Shown in pieces: positions 10,476 to 18,681 of a stretch of 64,000 nucleotides of DNA; the stretch's first letter is position 1; the number at the start of each line of letters is the position of its first letter. The position numbers and the translations under genes were made by a program. A model generated the notes under the pieces. That model did no database searches, was not told the origin of the DNA, and saw only the letters and a list, made by a program, of their open reading frames with translations. The stretch spans positions 5,535,501 through 5,599,500 of the forward strand of contig JAFEKX020000001.1 of the NCBI GenBank assembly GCA_016893485.2. Reading direction: 5' to 3'. Origin of the DNA: Streptomyces sp. P3 (GTDB lineage: Bacteria > Actinomycetota > Actinomycetes > Streptomycetales > Streptomycetaceae).

Positions 10476-10643
10476 CACCCCGCCTCACCGACGTCGATCA
10501 CCTCCCGTCCGATCCGTCCGCAGCCGGTACCCGCCCGCACCCGGACCCGCCATGCGCCCCCGACGCGCGGCCGACGGGAGTCCCGACCTGCGCTACGGTC
10601 GTTGCGGCGGGGTATCCAACGCACCCGCCCCGGAGGGGACTTC

Positions 10644-11631
10644 GTGGGTATCGAGAGCGACCAGGTCGTCTACGAGTATCTGAGCCGCGTCGGTGACGTG
10701 GCGCAGCAACGGCAGCTGCCCTCGGTCACGCGCATGCGGCTCGTGTCCGAGTTGCGCAACGAGATCGACCGGCGCCGGGCGGGTGCCACCGTCGACACGC
10801 CGGCGGCAGTCCAGCGCATCCTCAAGGGCCTCGGCACCCCGGACGAGATCGTTGCCGCGGCCGGCACCGGCGCCGGTGTCCCCAGGCTCCGACGCCCTCC
10901 GTCCCCGTACAACGCGACCACGAGGACGATCTACGACCCAAGGGGCTGCGCCGGGTCGTACCGCTGCCGCGTACCCGCCTCACCAAGGCCGCGCCCGCTG
11001 CCGAGCCCGACGACGCCCCCTCCGCGCCGCATCTCGCGAGCGCGTCCGAGCTGGGCGCGAGCGTGCTGCAGCCGGACTGGTGGCGGGTGGAGAACGGCAA
11101 CGGGTTCGCGCTCGGCGACAGCGTGCCCGGGTTCACCGGCGGGATCGAGATCCCCGAACTCCTCAAGCCCCCGCCGCCGAAGGAGACCCCGAAGGAGCCG
11201 GCGAAGGCACCGGAGACCGTGGTCGCTCCGGTGATCGAGCAGGTGCCGGAGACCCCGGCCCGGCGGCGCCGTATGGTCCCGCGGCTCCCCGTCAGCCGCT
11301 GGTCCAACCCGCTGCTCCTGATCGCCGCCGCGCTGCTCGTCGTAGGCGCGGTGCTCGGCAACTGGTTCGCCCTGCTGCTGGGTTGGCTCATCGCGTACGC
11401 GTCCCGGCGGCTGTCCGACGCCGAGACCAAGGCGGCGGTGATCGGTCTGCCGGCGGCGGCCGTCGCGGCCGGGATCGTCTGGCTGTGGGGCCGCAACGAC
11501 GGCCGCTGGGGCACCCCATCGCCCAGGGCCACATGAACGACGCGATCTCCGAGACCTGGCCGTGGGTGGTGCGGGGGGCGGCGGTGGCGTCGGCGCTGTT
11601 TCTGGTGTGGCGGTCGCAGCGGCGGAGGTAG
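10644..11631 (+). CDS. membrane protein with N-terminal HAAS-like helical domain (frameshifts)
   Basis: GTG 10644 follows a good GGAGGGG site. The first 75 residues (DQVVYEYLSRVGDVAQQ, MRLVSELRNEIDRRRAG, ILKGLGTPDEIVAAAG) form a helical cytosolic domain reminiscent of HAAS domains found with small membrane proteins. After a break near 10880 the protein continues QRDHEDDLRPKGLRRVVPLP, then VLQPDWWRVENGNGFALGDS, a Pro/Glu/Lys-rich linker, and three or four membrane helices (NPLLLIAAALLVVGAVLGNW; AAVIGLPAAAVAAGIVWLWG; VVRGAAVASALFLVWRSQ). A second break near 11515 sets the true end at 11631. It may be a small signalling membrane protein; function unknown. Confidence 0.65.
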
Positions 11632-11691
11632 GGCGGCGGTGGATCGCGGGGCCCGGTGGGATGATCGTGGTGACTGGGCACAATGGCCCAT

Positions 11692-12324
11692 ATGAGCCCG
11701 CACCCTGAGCCCGCCCTGACCGTCGGTTTCGACCTCGACATGACCCTCATCGACTCCCGGCCCGGTATCCACGCCTGCTATGTGGCGCTGGCGGAGCGGA
11801 CGGGGACGTACATCGACGCCGATCTGGCGGTCACCCGGCTCGGGCCGCCGCTCGCGGACGAGTTGATCAACTGGTTCCCGGCGGAGGACCTGCCCGCCAT
11901 GGCCGACCTGTACCGCGAGATGTACCCGTCGATCGCCATCGCCGCGACCCCCGCGATGCCCGGCGCCCCCGAGGCGATCGCGGCCGTGCGGGCGGCGGGC
12001 GGGCGGGCGATCGTCATCACCGCGAAGTACGAGCCGAACGCGAAGCTGCACCTCGCGCACCTCGGCATCGACGCCGACGCGGTGATCGGCAACCTGTGGG
12101 CCGAGCAGAAGGCGGAGGCGCTGCGCGAGGAGGGCGCGAGCGTCTACGTCGGCGACCATGTCGGCGACGTGCGCGGCGCCCGTACCGCCGGGGCCCTCGC
12201 GGTCGCGGTGGCGACCGGACCGTGCGACGCCGACGAACTGCGGGCGGCCGGGGCGGACGTGGTGCTCGGCGATCTCACCGAGTTCCCGCGATGGCTTTCG
12301 GACTACCTCGTCGCGCGCGCCTGA
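11692..12324 (+). CDS. HAD-family hydrolase (phosphatase)
   Basis: Intact protein of 210 residues from ATG 11692 (ATG 11683 is also in frame). HAD motif I is GFDLDMTLIDS near residue 10-20, with the nucleophile Asp and general acid Asp. Motif II lies in AIVITAKYEP, and motif IV in VYVGDHVGDVRGARTAGALA, close to the end. The cap is alpha-helical and inserted after motif I, as in subfamily I phosphoglycolate phosphatase-like enzymes. The likely reaction is hydrolysis of a small phosphate ester; the substrate is not apparent. It is followed by a convergent small membrane-protein gene that overlaps its last 22 bases. Confidence 0.9.
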   Translation: MSPHPEPALTVGFDLDMTLIDSRPGIHACYVALAERTGTYIDADLAVTRLGPPLADELINWFPAEDLPAMADLYREMYPSIAIAATPAMPGAPEAIAAVRAAGGRAIVITAKYEPNAKLHLAHLGIDADAVIGNLWAEQKAEALREEGASVYVGDHVGDVRGARTAGALAVAVATGPCDADELRAAGADVVLGDLTEFPRWLSDYLVARA

Positions 12325-12551
12325 CGGCGGCCCGCGGCCACCGACTGGAGCACGCCTCCGGCGGCGAGCAGGAATCCGACGCCCATGAGCATGCTCAAGA
12401 GGTACATGTACGTCGGAAAAGGCGTCGTGTGGAGCAGCAGCGGTACCACGGTGACGAGAGTGGCCACCGCGCCGAGGAAAAAGACGATGGCACCGGCACG
12501 GATGAGTCGGTCACCGGCCGCGGCGGAATTCGTTTGGGTTTTGTCGCGCAC
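12303..12551 (-). CDS. small two-helix membrane protein
   Basis: An 82-residue product from GTG 12551 (VRDKTQTNSAAAGDRLIRAG); an upstream in-frame start at 12584 would add 11 poorly conserved-looking residues. Two hydrophobic helices are seen, IVFFLGAVATLVTVVPLLL and MYLLSMLMGVGFLLAAGGVL, followed by the basic tail GRRQARATR, indicating a cytosolic C-terminus. No catalytic motif is present and no function is known to me, though similar short proteins occur next to the cold-shock gene in other streptomycetes. It is transcribed away from the cold-shock gene at 12703, with a 151-base divergent gap, and runs convergently into the HAD gene. Confidence 0.75.
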   Translation of the reverse strand: MRDKTQTNSAAAGDRLIRAGAIVFFLGAVATLVTVVPLLLHTTPFPTYMYLLSMLMGVGFLLAAGGVLQSVAAGRRQARATR

Positions 12552-12596
12552 TGGACCAGGGTAGTTCCCTGCGCAAAGGAACAACCCGGCGACGTC

Positions 12597-12624
12597 TTGT
12601 CACCGGCCTGAAGACCATTAGCCT
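12597..12624 (+). promoter_or_regulatory. putative sigma-70-type promoter of the cold-shock gene
   Basis: TTGTCA at 12597-12602 and TAGCCT at 12619-12624 are separated by 16 bases and fit a vegetative promoter. The predicted transcript would start near 12631, about 70 bases before the GTG start. Confidence 0.4.
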
Positions 12625-12628
12625 TGGT

Positions 12629-12655
12629 ACCGGCGGGTCCCGACGACCCGCCGGT
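12629..12655 (+). other. perfect 11-bp hairpin in the cold-shock mRNA leader
   Basis: ACCGGCGGGTC (12629-12639) pairs exactly with GACCCGCCGGT (12645-12655) around a CCGAC loop. It lies between the divergent gene starts, so it is not a terminator for either; by position it would form the very 5' end of the mRNA of the gene at 12703. A 5' cap-like hairpin could stabilise the message or respond to temperature, which is inference. Confidence 0.6.
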
Positions 12656-12702
12656 CTGCTATCCGAAGCAGTTTTCCGACGAGTACGAGGACGAGGACAG
12701 AC

Positions 12703-13086
12703 GTGCCTACCGGCAAGGTCAAGTGGTTCAACAGCGAGAAGGGCTTCGGCTTTCTCTCCCGTGACGACGGCGGTGACGTCTTCGTCCATTCCTCGGTTCT
12801 GCCCGCCGGAGTTGATGCCCTGAAGCCCGGACAGCGCGTGGAGTTCGGGGTCGTCGCCGGTCAGCGCGGCGACCAGGCCCTCTCGGTGACCCTGCTCGAC
12901 CCGACCCCGTCGGTGGCGGCGGCCCAGCGCAAGAAGCCGGACGAACTGGCCTCCATCGTCCAGGACTTGACGACCCTGCTGGAGAACATCACACCCATGC
13001 TGGAACGCGGCCGCTATCCCGACAAGCCCGCGGGCGCGAAGATCGCGGGGCTGTTGCGGGCGGTCGCGGACCAGTTGGACGTGTAG
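12703..13086 (+). CDS. cold-shock domain protein with C-terminal extension
   Basis: 127 residues from GTG 12703. The first ~67 residues are a cold-shock domain: GKVKWFNSEKGFGFLSRDDG contains RNP1 (GFGFLS), and DVFVHSSVLP contains RNP2, followed by GQRVEFGVVAGQRGDQALSV. The remaining 60 residues (PDELASIVQDLTTLLENITP and LLRAVADQLDV) form a helical extension absent from the usual 67-residue Csp proteins. CSD proteins bind single-stranded RNA and DNA. Its mRNA leader has a strong hairpin. In S. coelicolor a protein like this lies beside mqnD and mqnB, as here. Intact frame. Confidence 0.9.
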   Translation: MPTGKVKWFNSEKGFGFLSRDDGGDVFVHSSVLPAGVDALKPGQRVEFGVVAGQRGDQALSVTLLDPTPSVAAAQRKKPDELASIVQDLTTLLENITPMLERGRYPDKPAGAKIAGLLRAVADQLDV

Positions 13087-13146
13087 ATATCCGGGAGATT
13101 CAGCGGATCCAAGTGAGGGGGCTTCTCAACTCAGGCCGGTATTGGT

Positions 13147-13217
13147 CAGTCCGTCCGGCGTTTGAGGACGAGGCCCCTTCAGGGCCGATGGGGGTCTGGG
13201 GGCGCAGCCCCCAGGGA
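13147..13217 (+). repeat. dispersed Streptomyces-type intergenic repeat with terminator-like hairpin
   Basis: The gap between the cold-shock gene and mqnD holds GTCCGGCGTTTGAGGACGAG followed by a GGCCCTTCAGGGCC-like dyad and the perfect hairpin CTGGGGG-CGCAG-CCCCCAG (13196-13214). I recognise this composite as a repeat found many times in Streptomyces genomes, usually between convergent genes. Here it also separates convergent genes and probably serves as a bidirectional terminator. Confidence 0.7.
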
Positions 13218-13248
13218 CGACGCCACCAGTTCAGGGCAACCGGGAAGC

Positions 13249-14108
13249 TCAGGGAAACGTGAGCGCGTCCGGTCCCAGTGCGGGCACGAGCCCTTCCGCC
13301 GCCGCCCGTGTCAGCAGCCCGCGGATCGCCGCGTACCCGTCGTCCCCGAGATCCGCCGTGAACTCGTTGACGTAGAGCCCGATGTGCTGGTCGGCGACGC
13401 CCGGATCCATCTCCTGGGCATGCTCCATGACGTACGGCCGGGAGGCCTCGGGGTCGGCCCAGGCGGACCGGACGGACTCCCGGATCGAGTCGGCGAGCAC
13501 GTTCAACCGCTCGGCGCCCAGCGACCGTTTGGCGATGATCGCGCCCAGCGGGATCGGCAGCCCGGTCGTCGCCTCCCAGTGCTCGCCCATGTCCGCGAGC
13601 TTGTGCAACCCGTAGTTCTGGTACGTGAAGCGCGCCTCGTGGATGACGAGTCCCGCGTCGACCTTCCCGTCCCGCACGGCCGGCATGATCTCGTGGAACG
13701 GCATGACCACGATCTCCCCGACCCCGCCCGGAATCGTGTCCGCGGCCCAGAGCCGGAACAGCAGATACGCCGTCGACCGCTCACTGGGCACGGCGACGGT
13801 TCGGCCCGTCAGGTCCCCGGGCCCCGGGTGAGCACCAGCGGCCCGCAGCCCCGCCCCAGCGCGCCCCCGCACGGCAGCAGCGCGTACGCGTCGAGCACGT
13901 ACGGCAGCACGGCGTACGACACCTTCAGGACGTCCAATTCACCGCGCTCGGCCATGCCGTTGGTGATGTCGATGTCCGCGAAGGTCACGTCGAGCGCGGG
14001 CGCACCCGGTACCCGGCCGTGCGCCCAGGCGTCGAAGACGAACGTGTCGTTCGGGCAGGGCGAGAAGGCGATCTGCAGGGGCTCGGTGGGTTCAGCGGCT
14101 GAGGTCAT
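13249..14108 (-). CDS. mqnD: MqnD, 1,4-dihydroxy-6-naphthoate synthase of the futalosine menaquinone pathway (one frameshift)
   Basis: Begins ATG 14108 (MTSAAEPTEPLQIAFSPCPN). Key segments are FSPCPNDTFVFDAWAHG, TFADIDITNGMAERGELDVL, KVSYAVLPYVLDAYALLPCG, then after the break VAVPSERSTAYLLFRLWAAD, MPFHEIMPAVRDGKVDAGLV and IHEARFTYQNYGL. These are typical of MqnD, which converts cyclic dehypoxanthine futalosine to dihydroxynaphthoate. One G is missing in CCCGGGGACC near 13817; restoring it joins LTRGPG to DLTGRTVAV. The ATG lies inside the end of mqnB (17-base overlap), so the two are probably translationally coupled. Confidence 0.92.
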
Positions 14109-14775
14109 GCCTGTTCCAACTCTCCAGTACGGTCGCGGACTTCCCGAATCCCGCCGTGAGTGCCGCGAGCGCGTCGCCGATCCGCCAGGCGGTGCGGTCG
14201 CGCGGGCCGACGGGGTTGGAGACCGCGCGCAGTTCCAGGACGGGGACGCCGTGGGCGGCGGCTGCCTCGGCCACGCCGAAGCCCTCCATCGCCTCGGCGA
14301 GGGCACGGGGGTGGCGGGCGCGGAGTTCGGCGGCGCGGGCGGCCGTTCCGGTCACCGTGGAGACGGTGAGTACGGCTCCGGTGCGGGCGCCGGTCGCGGC
14401 CGCGAGCTCTCGTACGAGTGCATTCGGCGGACGGTGGGTGACGGTGCCGAAGCCGAGTTCGGTGACCGGCAGGAAGCCGTCCGGGGTCTCGGCGCCCAGG
14501 TCGGCGACGGTGATCTCGTCGGCGATCACGAGGGAGCCGACGGGCGCCTCGGGCTGGAAGCCGCCGGCGATCCCGGCGGAGACGACGAGGGCGTAGGGGG
14601 TGCCGGCGAGGGCGGTGGCCGTGGCGGCGGCGGCAGCGGCGGGACCCACCCCGGCGGCGATGACGTCAACGGTGCTGTCGCCGGTGAACGCCCGTGCCAC
14701 CGCGTCCCGTTCGGCGGGGACGGCGGTGGCGACGAGGATCCGTACGGAGGACGGTGTGGACGCGGACGTGGTCAG
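14092..14775 (-). CDS. mqnB: futalosine hydrolase MqnB
   Basis: About 227 residues: RILVATAVPAERDAVARAFT, AAGVGPAAAAAATATAL, VVSAGIAGGFQPEAPVGSLV, LAEAMEGFGVAEAAAAHGVP and ELRAVSNPVGPRD. This is the nucleosidase fold of MqnB, with Glu and Asp (SNPVGPRD) at the active site; it removes hypoxanthine from futalosine. The frame has no ATG, GTG or TTG near the expected N-terminus. The only candidate is CTG at 14773-14775, overlapping the TGA of the upstream DUF2771 gene. A CTG start or a single wrong base (GTG expected, giving a GTGA overlap) are both possible. It overlaps mqnD downstream. Confidence 0.88.
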   Translation of the reverse strand: MTTSASTPSSVRILVATAVPAERDAVARAFTGDSTVDVIAAGVGPAAAAAATATALAGTPYALVVSAGIAGGFQPEAPVGSLVIADEITVADLGAETPDGFLPVTELGFGTVTHRPPNALVRELAAATGARTGAVLTVSTVTGTAARAAELRARHPRALAEAMEGFGVAEAAAAHGVPVLELRAVSNPVGPRDRTAWRIGDALAALTAGFGKSATVLESWNRHDLSR

Positions 14776-15236
14776 GAGTCCTTCTTGAACTTGAAGGACC
14801 ACAGGCCCTTGACCGTCTTGTCGCCCTCCTTGATGGAGACGACGGTCGAGTTGCCGGTCGCGCCGTACTGGGTGTTGAAGAACACGCTGCCGGGGATCGT
14901 GCGGTACGTCTTCTTGCTGGAGTCGGTCAGCGGCTGACCGTTCATCAGGATCGTCCAGCCGTTGTCGGCGATCTTCGGGTCGACGCCGAAGCGCACGGTG
15001 TCGTCCGGGTCGACCGAGATCGACGTGGAGGCCTTCAGGCACTTCGGCAGGTCGGCGGTCTTCACCGCGTCGCCGTCGTTGTAGCAGGTGGCCTCCGTGT
15101 GGACCGAGTTCCTCCCGACGGTGATCGTCGCGATCGGCGTCGGCTTGTCGCACGCCGACAGGACGAGCAGTCCGGCGGAAACGGCGCCGGCGGCGGCGAC
15201 GGCGCGGCGGCGTCGCACAGCGGATTGCATGGTCAT
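14772..15236 (-). CDS. DUF2771-family lipoprotein
   Basis: About 154 residues from ATG 15236 (ATG 15230 also possible). The N-terminus has twin basic residues and a lipoprotein signal, VRRRRAVAAAGAVSAGLL followed by the lipobox LSAC at about 28-31, so it should be lipidated on Cys and face outside the membrane. The mature part (ATCYNDGDAVKTADLPKCLK; DDTVRFGVDPKIADNGW; IPGSVFFNTQYGATGNSTVV) matches the DUF2771 family of actinobacterial secreted beta-rich proteins of unknown role. It is immediately upstream of mqnB and shares the stop/start region with it, so it is likely co-transcribed with mqnB and mqnD. Confidence 0.85.
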   Translation of the reverse strand: MTMQSAVRRRRAVAAAGAVSAGLLVLSACDKPTPIATITVGRNSVHTEATCYNDGDAVKTADLPKCLKASTSISVDPDDTVRFGVDPKIADNGWTILMNGQPLTDSSKKTYRTIPGSVFFNTQYGATGNSTVVSIKEGDKTVKGLWSFKFKKDS

Positions 15237-15307
15237 GGGGCGAAGGCTATCGGGCCCGTCCAGTCCTCCCCACGTGGGGTGCGGCGTGCCGGGCCGGGTG
15301 CCGCGGG

Positions 15308-16732
15308 TTAGGCCACTCGCGGGCTTCCGGTACCGCCGTGCCGGGCCGAGGCGAGCAGCCCGCGCAGGGTGGTCAGCCAGCCCAGGGCGATGACGGCGGC
15401 GGCGAGGGTGAAGCCGAGGGTGCCGTTCAGCGGCATGACGATGCCGATCGCGCCGCCGAGCACCCAGGCCATCTGGAGCATCGTCTCGGAGCGCGCGAAC
15501 GCCGAGGTGCGCACCAGCTCGGGCACGTCCCGCTGGATCAGCGCGTCCAGGGACAGCTTGGCCAGCGCCTGGCAGAACCCGGCGGTGGCGGCGAGACAGG
15601 CCACGAGTACGGCGCCGAAGAAGATCGCGGCGGTGATCGCGGCGCCCAGGACGAGGGCGACGACGGTCACGATGATGAGTTCCGGGGCCCGTTGCCGCAG
15701 CCATGAACCGACCGCCGTACCGAGCGCGTTGCCCACGCCCGCCGAGACCGCGACGATGCCCAGCGACACGGCCGCGCTCTGCCCGGTCATCGGATGCTCG
15801 CGCAGCAGGAACGCGAGGAAGAAGGTCAGGAACCCGGAGAGCCAGCGCAGCGCCGCGTTGGCGCCCAGCGCGTGGGTGACGGCGATGCCGACCGTGCGCA
15901 GGCCCGGCCGCTTGACCTCCTTGGGGTGCGGGCCGTGCAGATGGTCCTCGTCCGCCGCGAGCAGCGCCGTGTCCTCGCCCTTGGCCGAGTCGACCTTGGG
16001 GTCCAGGAAGAAGCAGAGGACCGTGCCCGCGACGAAGATCACGAAGGCGCCGTAGAGCGGCCAGGGGTCGCCGATGGCGTGCAGGCCGCCCGCGATCGGC
16101 GCGGCGACACCGGTGGCGAGGAGACCGGCGAGGGTGACTCTGGAGTTGGCCTTCACCAGGGAGATGCGGGGCGGCAGCAGCCGGGGCACCACGGCACTTC
16201 TGACGACGCCGTACGCCTTGGAGGCGACGAGAGCGCCCAGCGCGGCCGGATACAGCTCCAGGCTGCCGCTGGCGACCGCGCCGGAGATGATCAGCGCGAG
16301 GAGGGCGCGGGCGAGCATCGCGGCGGCCATCGCGGCGCGGCGGCCGTGCGGGAGTTTGTCGAGGAGCGGGCCGATCACCGGCGCGAGAACCGTGAACGGC
16401 GCCATGGTGATGGCGAGATACAGGGCGACCCGGCCCCGGGCCTCGTCGGTCGGTACGGAGAAGAAGACGGTGGACGCGAGGGCGACCGTGATCATCACGT
16501 CGCCTGCGCCGTTCACCGCGTGGAGTTCGATGAGGCGGCCGAGGCCCGACTCGCCCGCGCCGTGCGCGTGGGTGGCCTTGCGGATGCCGCGGGCGGTCCC
16601 GGTGACGGGGAAGTGCAGGGCACGACCCATCGCGCGGACGGAACCGCTCACCCGGCCCGAACCGCCACCTCGGATGTTCCCCTTCGTGCCACCGAGCCCG
16701 GTGGCACCTTGGGGCGACCTCGCGGCTGCCAC
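15308..16732 (-). CDS. MFS permease
   Basis: About 474 residues from GTG 16732; the first ~60 residues are Gly/Ser/Arg-rich and cytosolic. Then follow about twelve membrane helices, beginning near GRLIELHAVNGAGDVMITVA and ending LGFTLAAAVIALGWLTTL. The segment AITMAPFTVLAPVIGPLLDK and the loop PHGRRAAMAAAML correspond to the MFS signature loop between helices 2 and 3. A long charged cytosolic loop (DPKVDSAKGEDTALLAADED) divides the two halves. Substrate unknown. It is upstream of the DUF2771/mqnBD genes on the same strand with a 71-base gap, and divergent from the DUF3027 gene. Confidence 0.85.
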   Translation of the reverse strand: MAAARSPQGATGLGGTKGNIRGGGSGRVSGSVRAMGRALHFPVTGTARGIRKATHAHGAGESGLGRLIELHAVNGAGDVMITVALASTVFFSVPTDEARGRVALYLAITMAPFTVLAPVIGPLLDKLPHGRRAAMAAAMLARALLALIISGAVASGSLELYPAALGALVASKAYGVVRSAVVPRLLPPRISLVKANSRVTLAGLLATGVAAPIAGGLHAIGDPWPLYGAFVIFVAGTVLCFFLDPKVDSAKGEDTALLAADEDHLHGPHPKEVKRPGLRTVGIAVTHALGANAALRWLSGFLTFFLAFLLREHPMTGQSAAVSLGIVAVSAGVGNALGTAVGSWLRQRAPELIIVTVVALVLGAAITAAIFFGAVLVACLAATAGFCQALAKLSLDALIQRDVPELVRTSAFARSETMLQMAWVLGGAIGIVMPLNGTLGFTLAAAVIALGWLTTLRGLLASARHGGTGSPRVA

Positions 16733-17087
16733 CCCGTCATAGTGCCCCGAGAACGGCGCGAGTATCGCGGTTACCGCGCGTATGGAGGCGTACTTGGGTG
16801 GATTCCGAGTCGACCCACAGGGCTCCGGGAGCCCGTCGGTGTGGGCGCATGGCGCGGGAGAAGGTAGCGTGCGTAGCGCGCCGTGGCGATTGTTCTCGGC
16901 CGCGCGCCTCTCGGCCATCCCGCAGAATGGATGGTGTAGGCGTGCCCGAGCGCGATCGGGTGCGGACGTCGACGCGGCCTCTCACCAGTGCCCCCAAGGG
17001 CCTGGTACATGTCTTTCAGCCGCTCCGTCCGCTCCCTTCGCCGCAACAGGCGCACCCGTGAGACGGCGTAGGAGAGAAGCGATACCT
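16733..17087. other. divergent promoter region between the MFS and DUF3027 genes
   Basis: This 355-base gap shows no convincing gene; short open frames here look random. The only clear element is a dyad, CGCGGT-T-ACCGCG at 16766-16778, 34 bases upstream of the MFS start, which could be an operator. No riboswitch-like or tRNA-like fold was recognised. Confidence 0.4.
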
Positions 17088-18013
17088 GTGAGCGCAGCGA
17101 CCACGCGAAGCCGCACCCCCGACCGCCTGTGCGCCGAGGCCGTCGACCTCGCCCGTGCCGCAGCCGAGGAGGCCGCCGCGCCCGGCGTGGTCGGCGAACA
17201 CGCCGGCTTCGAATCCGACGGTGACCGGGTGGTCACGCACTTCTTCGAGTGCAAGGAGTTCGGCTACCGGGGCTGGCGCTGGGCGGTGACGGTCGCGAGG
17301 GCGTCCCGCGCGAAGCTGGTGACCCTCGACGAGGTCGTGCTGTTGCCCGGCCCGGACTCCCTCCTGGCCCCCGAATGGGTCCCGTGGAGCGAGCGGCTCC
17401 GCCCCGGCGACATGGGCCCCGGCGACCTGCTCCCCACCGACGCGGAGGACCTCCGCCTGGAGCCCGGCTACACGGGCGAGGACGAGCCCCCGCCGAACTC
17501 CGCCGTCTCCGAGGAGATGGCGGAACTGGTCGAGGCGGAGGACGCGGAGGTGACGGCGGGAGCGCCGTCGGCCCTGCCCGTCGCGCCGACCCGCGGCTCG
17601 ATCGCCGCCGTGGCCGAGGAGCTGGGCATCCGCCGCGCCCGTGTCCTCTCCCGCTACGGCCTCCACGTCGCCGCCGACCGCTGGGAGGACGGCTTCGGCC
17701 CGAAGACCCCGATGGCCCAGGCGGCCCCGGCGCCCTGCGTCAGCTGCGGCTTCCTCGTCGCCATCGGCGGCTCCCTCGGCCAGGCCTTCGGCATCTGCGC
17801 CAACGAGTTCTCCCCGGCGGACGGCCATGTCGTCTCCCTGGCCTACGGCTGCGGCGGCCACTCGGAAGCAGCCGTCATGCCCACACCACCCCAGCCCCGG
17901 CCCATGTGATCGACGAGACGGTGGTCGACCCGTTCCCCCTGCGCCCTTCGGCGGACTCGGGGTCGGTGTCGGTGGGGGCGGACCCGGAATCGGCGGAACT
18001 GGGGCACTCGTAG
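17088..18013 (+). CDS. DUF3027 protein with Cys-rich zinc-ribbon-like end (frameshift near C-terminus)
   Basis: Starts GTG 17088 (VSAATTRSRTPDRLCAEAVD) behind GGAGAG. Conserved blocks are VVTHFFECKEFGYRGWRWAV, LLAPEWVPWSERLRPGDMGP and LRLEPGYTGEDEPPPNS, the core of DUF3027. A helix-turn-helix-like segment follows (AAVAEELGIRRARVLSRYGL), then CVSCGFLVAIGGSLGQAFGI with CANEF and YGCGGHSE, a Cys cluster likely to bind zinc. The literal frame stops at 17909; a one-base shift near 17895 restores the usual tail VIDETVVDPFPLRP ending SAELGHS at 18013. Function is not established; a nucleic-acid-binding role is inferred. Confidence 0.85.
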
Positions 18014-18050
18014 GGCCGTATTCTGACGGCGGACGGGAAGGAGCAGCGCC

Positions 18051-18608
18051 ATGAGCGTCGACTCGACGATTGCGCGTACCGAGTTCCCCGAAGGACACGT
18101 GGTTTTCTTCGGAATCGACGGGAAGATCATCTTGACGCCGCAGAGTTTCGAGCACTCCAGCACCATCAAGGTGATGCAGTACAACACGATCTTGTCCCTG
18201 GGACTCGATGCGAAGACCCCATCCGACGTGTACATCGATTTCCCCGCCGACGAGAACTCCGCCCCCGACCTCGCCATCCTGCGCGAGGACGCCCGCCGTG
18301 AGGGCGCGCGCTACAGCTTCGAGGACGTCCTGCTGATCTCCGAGGTCGTCTCGACCTCGTCCGTCCGCAAGGACTACGACGACTGCACCGCGAAGTACGG
18401 CCGCCACGGAATCCCGATCTACCTGGTCGTGGACCCCTACGCGCGGGAAGTGGTCCTCCACACCCAGCCGACCGGCACGGGCTACATCGCTGCCCACACT
18501 CACAAGTACGGCACCGGCAAGCTCCCCATCCCGTTGGCCGACGGCCGCACCTTCACCCTCGACCTCGACCAACTCCCTCTTCCGGAGCCCGAGGCGGGCG
18601 CTCGCTGA
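18051..18608 (+). CDS. Uma2-family (DUF820) putative restriction-fold nuclease
   Basis: 185 residues from ATG 18051, intact. The fold signature is present: DVYIDFPADENSAPDLAILR, VLLISEVVSTSSVRKDYDDC, TAKYGRHGIPIYLVVDPYAR. In Uma2 proteins the D...E.(V/I)S..S...D..K pattern resembles the PD-(D/E)xK nuclease core. Physiological function is unproven and the family is expanded in Streptomyces and cyanobacteria. It differs from the second copy (32500-33085) in its N-terminal half, where FPEGHVVFFGIDGKIILTPQ replaces the usual EGYKVEIVEG start, so the two belong to different subgroups. Same strand as its neighbours, 37 bases after the DUF3027 stop. Confidence 0.85.
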   Translation: MSVDSTIARTEFPEGHVVFFGIDGKIILTPQSFEHSSTIKVMQYNTILSLGLDAKTPSDVYIDFPADENSAPDLAILREDARREGARYSFEDVLLISEVVSTSSVRKDYDDCTAKYGRHGIPIYLVVDPYAREVVLHTQPTGTGYIAAHTHKYGTGKLPIPLADGRTFTLDLDQLPLPEPEAGAR

Positions 18609-18681
18609 CGGGGCGGGCGGGACGGCGGGGCATCGGCGCGCGGTACCTTCGTCGCGACGTCGATGAGGAGAGTGAACGTAC

